Shown: positions 22,507 to 29,425 of the stretch, one piece after another
Numbering within the stretch: the stretch's first letter is position 1
Layout: every line of letters begins with the position of its first letter
The notes under the pieces: generated by a model
Told to the model about the DNA's origin: nothing
The model's database searches: none
Seen by the model: the letters and a program-made list of their open reading frames with translations, nothing else
Virus record (IMG/VR): IMGVR_UViG_3300048924_000120
Location: 1-29,425 of that record
DNA length: 29,425 bases
Reading direction: 5' to 3' (one strand)
DNA from: a virus
Made by a program: the position numbers and the translations under genes

Positions 22507-23839
22507 GCCCAGCGCGTACATTGAATTGCTAGTAAAGGCACGGTCTCGGGTTGTTCCAACAACTGGCCGCGTACTCATTCCCTATCAGGCCGAATGGGGC
22601 GCACCGAACCAAGCCGTAGATATGGCTGATGATTCGGAACGACTGAAAGAGTCCGGCAAGCTTGTTGATGTATTGGAGCTTGCTGCCGAAAGCGGGGCGA
22701 CTGTTATCGGCTACCGGGTTACAAACGGGGAAGAAAAGGCTGCATCTGTCACTGTTGCTGACAGCTACACTATTGAGGCACGTTATCCAGGGGCACGAGG
22801 CAATGATTTCGAATACATGGTGCGTCCGGCTCTTATCGATGACACCAAGAAGGAGATCGTAGTCCGCGACACCAAGGGCGTATATGATACCGAAACGTAT
22901 CTTGTAGCTGACAAAGCCGTTGCTGTGGAAGCTCTTAAAAAGTCCGCTATGGTCCGTTTTAAAGATACTGGAGCTACTGCCCTTGCAGACGTGGCTTACA
23001 CCAAACTAGATGGCGGTACAACCGGTACGGCCACACTGGCGGCAGCCGACTGGAATCGTATCTTTAACCGGGTATATGGCCTGACGTTTGATACTATTTA
23101 CCTTTCCGCAACTGATCCGGCTGTACAAGCTTCCGCCAAACAATGGCTGTTGGATCGCCGCGATAAGGGCCATAAGCTGGCGACGTTGGTTATCGCTGGC
23201 CCTGCGTCTACGGACGGCGATATCGAGGCCCACAATGCTCGTAGTCGGGCAATGAATGCCCGTTATGTAATTAACTGCTCTCTTGCTGGCGATCATACCA
23301 ACGGCAAGACCTACACATCCGTCGAATGGGCGGCATGGGTGGCTGGATTGGTTGCGGGTACGCCTGCCAATAAGTCTTTTACAGGTGTCAAAGTTCCGAT
23401 GACGCAGGCAAAAGTGGACTGGAGTCATAGCGAAGTGTTGAAAGGACTTGCAGAAGGTACGCTGATGGCCACGCGAGATGGGTACGACTACGTTATCGAG
23501 CAGGCCATCAACACACTGACCACGCTCGGACCGAATGAACGTGAGGACTTTGGGAAGATTCGCGTTTCCGCTACGATTGACCAGGTCATGAACGATATTT
23601 ACGAAGCAGGCAAGCGTTGGAAGGCCAAGCTGGATAACGACAAAGAAGGTCGCGGCATGTTTGTTGCTGCGGTCTTGGAGTACCTCAAAATCCGTGCCCA
23701 GCAAAAGGCCATTGCGGACAAATTTAGCTTTGCTGAAAACCCTAACAAGACAAGCGAGAATGATTACGCCTATTTTGTACTTGCCGCTAAACCATTGGAT
23801 GCTATCGAGATTTTCTATATTGATTGGGAGGTGGAATAA
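22487..23839 (+). CDS. xkdK: tail sheath protein, XkdK-like
   Basis: A 450-residue contractile sheath subunit. The N-terminus RPSAYIELLVKA is the usual 'RPG.Y..' start; the middle has EARYPGARGNDFEY (sheath core signature) and LDGGTTGTATLAAADWNRIF; the C-terminus has the conserved IRVSATIDQVMNDIYEAGKR and ends AIEIFYIDWEVE. Many copies form the sheath around the tube and contract on infection, so the phage is a myovirus. ATG 22487 follows AAGGAGG. The tube gene starts 3 bp after the stop. Confidence 0.93.
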   Translation: MTIQRVRPSAYIELLVKARSRVVPTTGRVLIPYQAEWGAPNQAVDMADDSERLKESGKLVDVLELAAESGATVIGYRVTNGEEKAASVTVADSYTIEARYPGARGNDFEYMVRPALIDDTKKEIVVRDTKGVYDTETYLVADKAVAVEALKKSAMVRFKDTGATALADVAYTKLDGGTTGTATLAAADWNRIFNRVYGLTFDTIYLSATDPAVQASAKQWLLDRRDKGHKLATLVIAGPASTDGDIEAHNARSRAMNARYVINCSLAGDHTNGKTYTSVEWAAWVAGLVAGTPANKSFTGVKVPMTQAKVDWSHSEVLKGLAEGTLMATRDGYDYVIEQAINTLTTLGPNEREDFGKIRVSATIDQVMNDIYEAGKRWKAKLDNDKEGRGMFVAAVLEYLKIRAQQKAIADKFSFAENPNKTSENDYAYFVLAAKPLDAIEIFYIDWEVE

Positions 23840-23842
23840 TAG

Positions 23843-24287
23843 ATGGAACGCGAACTTATTGGACGAAATCTCTCGCTCCAAGATGATAACGGCGAGGACA
23901 TTCATACTGTCAAGGAAGTTGAGGTTAAGCTGACTACGGAAACATTGGATATTGTCAGAGCACGCCGTATGACGAACAAAGCAATTGACGGGTTACGAAA
24001 TCCCGGTCAAAATCGTCATGTCCAAATTAGAATCTCGGCTGCGTTACCGACTGCTGGAGGATTTTAAAGCAGGTAAGACCATGTTTTTGGCACGCATTAC
24101 AGGCGGTCTTGAAGACCGTATCACTGGCAACACGGAGAAAGTGTTGATTACTGGTGTCCACATCCACGGAGAAATGGACATCCTGATTGCCAAAATTGAC
24201 GACAACAACGGAATCGATATTACTTTAGAGGGTACGGCGACGGACTTCGATTTTGTCGAAAAGTTCCCAGATTATATGTGGGAGTAA
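23843..24287 (+). CDS. xkdM: tail tube protein, XkdM-like, split over two frames
   Basis: The ATG at 23843, 8 bp after GGGAGGTGG, reads MERELIGRNLSLQDDNGEDI and stays open to a stop at 24067. The second part, found in the +1 frame, runs up to the stop at 24285-24287 and reads TGYEIPVKIVMSKLESRLRY, then ending DFDFVEKFPDYMWE. Joined after AAC AAA (23975-23980) by skipping one base, the product is 147 residues and aligns end to end with XkdM-type tube proteins (the RRMTN-K-TGYE join matches RRMTGHKTTG of B. subtilis XkdM as I remember it). Either an indel (one extra A in an AAA run), an assembly error or a programmed +1 frameshift. No start for the second half alone is supported by a ribosome site. 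Confidence 0.75.
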
Positions 24288-24314
24288 GAGGGCGGTTCAT
24301 TCGCTCTCTTTTTT
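24287..24314 (+). terminator. terminator between tail tube and tail chaperone genes
   Basis: AGAGGGCG (24287-24294) pairs with CGCTCTCT (24302-24309), with one G-U, 7-nt loop, followed by TTTTTT. It overlaps the tube gene stop. It would reduce the downstream genes relative to the abundant sheath and tube. Confidence 0.7.
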
Positions 24315-24350
24315 ATTTCTAAAGAACATAACCAATTGGAGGAACTAAAC

Positions 24351-24770
24351 ATGAGTAATCAAGACAAATTGAAGAAATACCTAGCTAAAGCCAATGAAGT
24401 ACGTAAGGACGACGTTATTACGGTGCAAGCCGATGGCGAGGACTGGTCTGTACAACGCCTGAAAACATTAGACGTACGTCGGTCATATGATCTTGCTTTT
24501 GATGAGGATGGTAATTATAAGTCGCCTTATTTTAACGAAATCGACGTGATGATCGTCAAGGCGACAGAGCATGAGTTTGACTGGAATAACAAAGACCTTC
24601 TGAAAGCTTATGGAGCGACCAGCAAATTTGAATTGCCACCACGCATTTTAGACAACACGGACGATTATGCTGCACTCAGCAAGGCTGTGCGTAATTTCAA
24701 AGAGACTCAGGAATCGCTTTTAGCTGACGCAAAAAACTCATCCGGCGAGACGGAGAAGCGAGCTGGATAG
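24351..24770 (+). CDS. xkdN: tail assembly chaperone, short form (XkdN-like)
   Basis: A 139-residue tail assembly chaperone, the counterpart of lambda gpG, that keeps the tape measure protein soluble while the tail is built. The protein is helical with acidic patches (SNQDKLKKYLAKANEVRKDD, then LRNF-type end helix AALSKAVRNFKETQESLLAD). The start is ATG 24351, 7 bp after GGAGGA; an in-frame TTG at 24336 overlaps this site and is rejected. The stop at 24768-24770 can be bypassed by the -1 frameshift described in the next entry. Confidence 0.8.
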   Translation: MSNQDKLKKYLAKANEVRKDDVITVQADGEDWSVQRLKTLDVRRSYDLAFDEDGNYKSPYFNEIDVMIVKATEHEFDWNNKDLLKAYGATSKFELPPRILDNTDDYAALSKAVRNFKETQESLLADAKNSSGETEKRAG

Positions 24771-24907
24771 CTCATTTTTGGGTTAACCAAAAAAAATTGC
24801 CCGCCGAAGTCTTGCCGTATGAAGTAGACGAACAGCGCCAGTATTATTTTTGCCTGGCAGCATCAATGATTGCTGAGGAAGAAATGGCGCGTTTGAATCG
24901 GAAATAG
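24351..24907 (+). CDS. tail assembly chaperone, frameshifted long form
   Basis: A -1 shift at A AAA AAC (24731-24737) joins 129 residues of the short form to 56 residues in the -1 frame (ending at the TAG 24905-24907), giving 185 residues. The added part reads ASWIAHFWVNQKKLPAEVLP, then RQYYFCLAASMIAEEE, a short helical domain like the 'T' part of G/GT chaperones, which binds the tape measure. No stop interrupts it. The reading was checked codon by codon here. This explains why 24771-24907 has no start codon of its own. Confidence 0.82.
24731..24737 (+). promoter_or_regulatory. -1 ribosomal frameshift site A AAA AAC
   Basis: Frame-0 codons are GCA AAA AAC, so the heptamer is A AAA AAC in the X XXY YYZ form. 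ATCCGGC (24740-24746) can pair with GCTGGAT (24762-24768), a 7-bp stem with one G-U just downstream that may help pausing; the 2-nt gap is shorter than usual. Confidence 0.8.
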
Positions 24908-24928
24908 TCACGTCAGAACAGGAAGGGG

Positions 24929-27900
24929 GTGGGAACAATAGCAACTACATCAGTTACGGTACCGTTTGAGGCCCGAGATATGATAACCGGCGCTGTCCGG
25001 AATATGCGGCGTATGCTTCAGGACGCACATGACGACCTGATGAATTTTCGCCGGGCATCGGGCAGCATGTTCGATGATTTTGTATCCGGTAGCCGCCGGG
25101 CGAGGGAGTCTGCGGACGATCTAGGCAGACGGATTAATGGCGCGTCCGATGAAGTACGGCGTATGAATCAGATCCACCTGGACGATATCTTTCGTCGTGC
25201 GCGAGCTGGTGCTGATGATCTTAGGCGTTCTGCTGATCGAGCGGATTCGGAAATACGAAGTATCCGGGACGCTCATGTTAAGCTACGGGCCGAGGATTCG
25301 ATTAGTCCAGTCGTTGACCAGGTATCCGACAAGATTTCAGCGTTGGCAGCGTTGGCAGGTGGGATTGTGCTCGGTAGCGGTATAAGTGACTCTATGTTTG
25401 GGGGCGTGTCCGACTACAGCCGTGAGGCGGCGCGAAGTGCGGCTTACATGCCAGAAAACTATCGTCAGCAGAGCCTTAGCACGGTAGATGATTTAGTTAA
25501 AAAGGCCATTATTCCAGATCGTATTGAAGGAACCCGACAACTTGCCGATGCAGCTCCTTTAGTACAGGACAAATCCAAGATGAGTGACTTCGTAAGTGCG
25601 TCTGCTAAAATTCAGTACATCCGCCCAGATGCCGGAGCTGAGGAAGTGCAGCGGGCGCTGTCTCAAGCGTCGAACAGTTTTAAAGAATCCTACAGTCAAG
25701 TCGCTGATAGCATGATGTATGCCTATAAGGAGGTAGGTGACAAGCAGCAGGATCTGTTTGATACGTTTTGGGAATACAGTCCTTACTTCTCTAGCAGCGG
25801 CGTCGACTCAGAGCAAATGAGTAATTTTCTGACACAGACGGTGAAGGGTGGGGCCTTTAACTTCGACAAGCCTGCCGACTTTTTTAAAGAAACGTTCGGT
25901 GTTAAAGCTCTGAATACAGGGGATATGGCGAATTACTTTATCAGTCGTGGGGCAGGGAAGGATGAGGCTCAACGTCAGGCGACGGCTTTTACAGACGATA
26001 TCAATTCAGGTGACAAACAGCGTGCGCAAGGAGCCATAGCGGCATTGGTTGGCGATTTGGCTAGTCAAACGCGGAGCCAACTAAAACAATCCCTTGTAAC
26101 TTTGGGTTCTGGCGCTGGTGAAGACAACGCTGATTCCATCCTGAAGACGTTCGGCACAGCGTTTCAAAAAGCACCAAACATGAAGGGCACTACTGATAAT
26201 TTGCTTCGTAAGCAGCAAGCTGCTGACCCAATGACGGAAATGAAGCAAACTCGTGCTGAAATGAGCTTGCAAATGCAAGAGATTGGAACCAATATTTCTC
26301 AAGCAGCCCTTCCAGCTATGAAGGAATTTAACGACTTACTGGTACAGAATAAGGACAACATTCAGGCACTTGGTACGGGGATAACCAATGCGATAACCGG
26401 AGCGACTAGCTTCTATAAAGATCATTTTAATGCCATTAATACTGCTCTAATGGGGCTGGCTGCTGTACTGGTAGCTAAGAAATTATGGGCCTTTGCACAA
26501 GGTGTAAAGAAGTTCAACGATGACCTTTCTACTGCTGCTAAATGGGTAGGAGAGAAGGGAAAAGCGGGGGCAAATGCCACAGGCAGAGGAATCAAAGTCG
26601 GTTGGAATTGGATTCGTCGCAAACCTCCTGAACCTCCAGCTCCACCACCTGAAGAAACTCCAGCCCAACGAGCTGCCCGAATACGGGAGCGGATGGGTGG
26701 ACGTGGTATTAGACGCCAATTGAGTGGAAACCGTAACCCTGTCGATGATCGTATTGGTGGTTTACGCTCTGTTGCTTCCATGACTGTTAACGCTACAAAA
26801 GTCTATATAAATGGCACTGTGTCGGGTGGTGGAGACGGCGGGGCAGATGATGGCGGTGGCGATAGTGGCGATCGTGACAGAGATCGCCGCCGTAGAAGAA
26901 ACCGTCGTGGAGGGCGTAGGGGAGCGGGAGGCGGTAGACGTCGTATACGCATTAATGGTCCTCGTCCCACTCCACCCCCTGAGCTTAACCCAAGTCCTCG
27001 CGGATCGCGTGACAATCCATGGCGTGTTCGTCGACCTACTCCACCAAATCCACCGCCACCACCGAGTCCGCCTTCTGGCGGTGGCCGCTTGCGAGGCTTC
27101 CTGAAAGGAGCAGGTAAAGCGGCTAAAGTTGGCGGTATTGTTGGTACGGTAGCAAGCGTAGCAGCCGGTGCATATGACCTTTACCAAGCATCAAAGGATA
27201 AGGGCTTGCGTGAGGCTGTATCTACGCAAGGCGGTGCTATGGTTGGCCGTGTAGCCGGAGGTGCTATTGGCGGGGCTTTTGGATCTGTTCTTGGACCACT
27301 CGGCACAATGGCCGGTGCATACATCGGGAATATCGTAGGGGAGAAGATCGGTAAATTTGCCGATGAAAGTGGACTAACTCGTAAAGTGGTGGATGGTGCA
27401 GTAGGTATTTTCAACTCGGCCAAGGACACCTGGACTGGCGTGAAAAACTGGTTCACGGGGGACAAGAAGGAAGAGAAGCCTGGTCCACCGCCAGAAGCCA
27501 AGATTACAATTAACGGGCTCACTGTGCAAAAGCAGCAGCATCTCAAGCAAATTGGAGATGAGGTGCGCAAAAGTATAGTCGATAAAGGTCTTAAAGAGGG
27601 ACTGAAAACTGTTGCTGAACAGCCCGAAGTCAAGAAGCGGCTTGATGCGCTTAAAAATACATTCGGTGCTGTTTGGAAAATGGGTGACAGCAGCAAAGCC
27701 CAGAAGAGTATTAAAGATGTAGGAACCGCTTCTAAGAGCAGCGCGGATGAGGTGGCCAAAGGGGCAGCAAAAAATAAACAGAGTTTTAGTAGTGTCAGCG
27801 CTGCTGCAAAAACGGCCGTGGATAAGACCACACAATATCTGCTGTCACTTAAAAACGTATCGAGCCAGGGCAATAGCTGGGGAAGTGATCTTATGTCCCA

Positions 27901-28453
27901 TTTTATTGCTGGTATGCGCGGCCAGTTCCCTACGTTGTCTTCCGTTGTCAGTTCCGTTGCAGTAGTCCTTAAAAAGATGAAGGACGCAAAAGACGCTAAC
28001 TCTGGCGGCGGTGGAATTACACCGAAACCTAAGCCAAAACCATATGCTCAAGGTGGATATATCAATCGCCCACATGTTGGTTTGGTTGGCGAAGCTGGTC
28101 CGGAAATGATTATTCCGTTGTCGGCCAATCGACGCAGCCGTGGTCGGGAACTGTGGGAACGGGCCGGGATTATTATGGGTGTACGCCCATATGCAAACGG
28201 CGGCCAAGTCGGACGGTCAAGTCTGATCGGTGCGTCCAGTATGATGCCGATGGCACAGATGCTTGCCCAGCCTGCCTCTGCCGCGCCGAAGTCTGTGTCA
28301 ATAGGTAATATCAATATTGATTTCGGAGAGATGGCAAAGGGCATTAGTAATTTTGCCGAGTTCGCACAGATGCTCACCAGCCCTCAAGGTCGTGCGTTGA
28401 TCCGTAAAGTGTTTGGTGAAGAAATGATGAAAGTATTGGAGACTGGAGGGTAA
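24929..28453 (+). CDS. xkdO: tail tape measure protein, XkdO-like
   Basis: A 1174-residue tape measure that sets tail length and may form a channel in ejection. Residues 1-115 are coiled-coil (RDMITGAVRNMRRMLQDAHD). Hydrophobic stretches are at about 139-150, 505-525, 735-750 and 769-805 (VAGGAIGGAFGSVLGPLG, glycine-zipper like). Residues about 630-720 are rich in G, D, R and P with runs of R and P. Near 1041 it has GGYINRPHVGLVGEAGPEMI then IPLS, the usual C-terminal tape measure motif, and YANGGQVG. GTG 24929 sits only 4 bp past AGGAA, and an ATA codon at 24938 is better spaced, so the start is open. Confidence 0.92.
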   Translation: MGTIATTSVTVPFEARDMITGAVRNMRRMLQDAHDDLMNFRRASGSMFDDFVSGSRRARESADDLGRRINGASDEVRRMNQIHLDDIFRRARAGADDLRRSADRADSEIRSIRDAHVKLRAEDSISPVVDQVSDKISALAALAGGIVLGSGISDSMFGGVSDYSREAARSAAYMPENYRQQSLSTVDDLVKKAIIPDRIEGTRQLADAAPLVQDKSKMSDFVSASAKIQYIRPDAGAEEVQRALSQASNSFKESYSQVADSMMYAYKEVGDKQQDLFDTFWEYSPYFSSSGVDSEQMSNFLTQTVKGGAFNFDKPADFFKETFGVKALNTGDMANYFISRGAGKDEAQRQATAFTDDINSGDKQRAQGAIAALVGDLASQTRSQLKQSLVTLGSGAGEDNADSILKTFGTAFQKAPNMKGTTDNLLRKQQAADPMTEMKQTRAEMSLQMQEIGTNISQAALPAMKEFNDLLVQNKDNIQALGTGITNAITGATSFYKDHFNAINTALMGLAAVLVAKKLWAFAQGVKKFNDDLSTAAKWVGEKGKAGANATGRGIKVGWNWIRRKPPEPPAPPPEETPAQRAARIRERMGGRGIRRQLSGNRNPVDDRIGGLRSVASMTVNATKVYINGTVSGGGDGGADDGGGDSGDRDRDRRRRRNRRGGRRGAGGGRRRIRINGPRPTPPPELNPSPRGSRDNPWRVRRPTPPNPPPPPSPPSGGGRLRGFLKGAGKAAKVGGIVGTVASVAAGAYDLYQASKDKGLREAVSTQGGAMVGRVAGGAIGGAFGSVLGPLGTMAGAYIGNIVGEKIGKFADESGLTRKVVDGAVGIFNSAKDTWTGVKNWFTGDKKEEKPGPPPEAKITINGLTVQKQQHLKQIGDEVRKSIVDKGLKEGLKTVAEQPEVKKRLDALKNTFGAVWKMGDSSKAQKSIKDVGTASKSSADEVAKGAAKNKQSFSSVSAAAKTAVDKTTQYLLSLKNVSSQGNSWGSDLMSHFIAGMRGQFPTLSSVVSSVAVVLKKMKDAKDANSGGGGITPKPKPKPYAQGGYINRPHVGLVGEAGPEMIIPLSANRRSRGRELWERAGIIMGVRPYANGGQVGRSSLIGASSMMPMAQMLAQPASAAPKSVSIGNINIDFGEMAKGISNFAEFAQMLTSPQGRALIRKVFGEEMMKVLETGG

Positions 28454-28456
28454 GCC

Positions 28457-29104
28457 ATGTTGGCACTATCGCAAGGTAAAATCCGCCTTACTTTTCCCAT
28501 CACCCCAGCAGAGATTCAAATCACGTCTGGTAATGAGGTTGAAACCTTTACCGTCATAACTGGACAGGAGCGCACAGGGAAACCCGTTTCGAAAGTGAAA
28601 CGGGTTTCTTTTTCTGCAATCCTTCCACGCTATTGGGAAGAGATTTGGGAGACGGATAGCAAACAGACGGTCACCTATAAAACACCAGAAGTAACGTGGA
28701 AGCTACTGGAGCAATGGAAAGGTAAGCCTGTAGTACTTAACTTTGAGAACCTATTTAGTCAAACGATGCTCTTGGAGGGGATGGACCAGACGTACAAGGA
28801 TGGACAGGGGAATCTTCATGGTAACTATTCATTTGTGGAGTATAAGCCTGTTAAAATCGTTTCTTACTCTAACTCTAAACAGGTTCTCAAGCCTGGAACC
28901 GTGATCACTAAACCGTCAAAAAGTCGCCCTAATACTACGGGCAAGAAAGACAAAAAGAACGAAAAGAAAAAAGATGATAAAAAAAAGAAGGCCAAGGATA
29001 AAAGCAAAAAAGCCAAGGAGGACCCGAACGCTAGGGGCGCTTTTGACTATACCAGTTCCAAAAAGCGAATATCAGACAAGGTTTCCAAGGCTAAAGGGAA
29101 GTGA
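28457..29104 (+). CDS. baseplate/tail protein, XkdP position, lysine-rich C-terminus
   Basis: A 215-residue protein right after the tape measure, at the position of XkdP. Residues 1-140 form a beta-rich domain (GKIRLTFPITPAEIQITSGN, FSAILPRYWEEIWETDSK, GNYSFVEYKPVKIV) that resembles the XkdP N-terminal domain. Where XkdP usually has a LysM segment, this one carries about 70 residues almost entirely of K, D, E, S and A (about 145-215). The lysine tail is probably disordered. It is likely to make the tube-baseplate junction. Confidence 0.72.
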   Translation: MLALSQGKIRLTFPITPAEIQITSGNEVETFTVITGQERTGKPVSKVKRVSFSAILPRYWEEIWETDSKQTVTYKTPEVTWKLLEQWKGKPVVLNFENLFSQTMLLEGMDQTYKDGQGNLHGNYSFVEYKPVKIVSYSNSKQVLKPGTVITKPSKSRPNTTGKKDKKNEKKKDDKKKKAKDKSKKAKEDPNARGAFDYTSSKKRISDKVSKAKGK

Positions 29105-29110
29105 TGTATT

Positions 29111-29425
29111 ATGGACGGCTTTGCGGCTGTATATGGCAAGGAGAACGCCCGGCAGATGCTAACGGAGGGCATCGAGGAAGTGTCCTGGTCTTCTGGCCGT
29201 GATGAGATTGCCCGCAGCGCTACGGTACGACTTCGCAATGCGAGCAATATAAAGGTAGCTGGTATGCTGATGTGCTTTTCGCAAAAGGTCGGTGGTGCTC
29301 TTTATCATCACAAAAACCAATTTTTTCACGGACCTATTATAAAATACGAGCAGGACGAATTTACAAACGCTTGGGAAATTGAGGCGCGGGAGATAGGCTG
29401 GTACTTATCCAAAAACAAGGGAACC
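29111..29425 (+). CDS. xkdQ: baseplate hub protein, XkdQ-like, cut by the right edge
   Basis: The first 105 residues of a hub protein (TP901 gpD/XkdQ family). It begins MDGFAAVYGKENARQMLTEG, has SWSSGRDEIARSATVRLRN (the 'gD' beta domain) and reaches EAREIGWYLSKNKGT at the edge, the usual 'a.d.awYL..N' site of this family. ATG 29111 is chosen over ATG 29104, whose frame gives no family-like protein. GGGAAGTG lies 7 bp upstream. The product should sit at the hub of the baseplate and hold the spike. Confidence 0.8.
   Translation, partial: MDGFAAVYGKENARQMLTEGIEEVSWSSGRDEIARSATVRLRNASNIKVAGMLMCFSQKVGGALYHHKNQFFHGPIIKYEQDEFTNAWEIEAREIGWYLSKNKGT

Noticed and set aside
1-29425. CRISPR array, insertion sequence, integrase, lysis genes or attachment sites
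   Set aside because: No spaced repeat array, no transposase, no recombinase and no holin/endolysin pair was seen; the lysis and integration modules probably lie outside the window.

Overview
The window holds 29.4 kb of a contractile-tailed (myovirus-type) phage or prophage of a low-to-mid GC Gram-positive host, most likely Paenibacillus or a close relative. The reasons are the strong GGAGG-type ribosome binding sites, the frequent TTG/GTG starts, and the gene order from terminase to baseplate, which follows the Bacillus PBSX/skin-element (xkd/yqb) plan. The genus is an inference; no integrase, attachment site or host gene is visible, so prophage versus free phage cannot be decided.

Layout. 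(1) 2-5152: end of the replication/recombination module (DnaB-like helicase cut by the left edge, RuvC-like resolvase, a protein with a duplicated domain, DUF5348-like protein) and two sigma/ArpU-like regulators that probably switch on the late genes. (2) 5166-11553: accessory region. It has an FRG-domain protein flanked by terminators, several tiny cysteine-rich proteins, one of them broken, long non-coding stretches with RNA-like structure, a promoter-terminator pair with no ORF between them, a four-helix membrane protein, a 33-residue membrane peptide on the minus strand, and a DNA modification cassette (ParB-like, cytosine-C5 methyltransferase, ParB-methyltransferase fusion). (3) 11554-12622: a folded leader RNA in front of a 72-aa gene, then an AT-rich secreted-protein gene with its own terminator. 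(4) 12623-20951: packaging and head genes (TerS, TerL, portal, Mu F-like head protein, XkdF-like protease with scaffold-like tail, major capsid, connector), interrupted by a minus-strand membrane protein gene. (5) 20948-29425: tail genes (stopper, gp10-like, terminator, sheath, tube, chaperone with a -1 frameshift, tape measure, baseplate proteins); the last gene is cut by the right edge.

How it works together: the regulators probably drive the rightward late operon, whose genes mostly overlap by a few bases. Terminators isolate cargo genes from this operon and separate the abundant tail tube from the chaperone.

Most notable: a three-way-junction RNA at 11560-11691 that would bury the ribosome binding site of the next gene; a tail tube gene split into two frames whose sum has the expected length; a classical A AAA AAC slippery site in the tail chaperone; a candidate small RNA at about 7090-7284; and the linked ParB/methyltransferase cassette.
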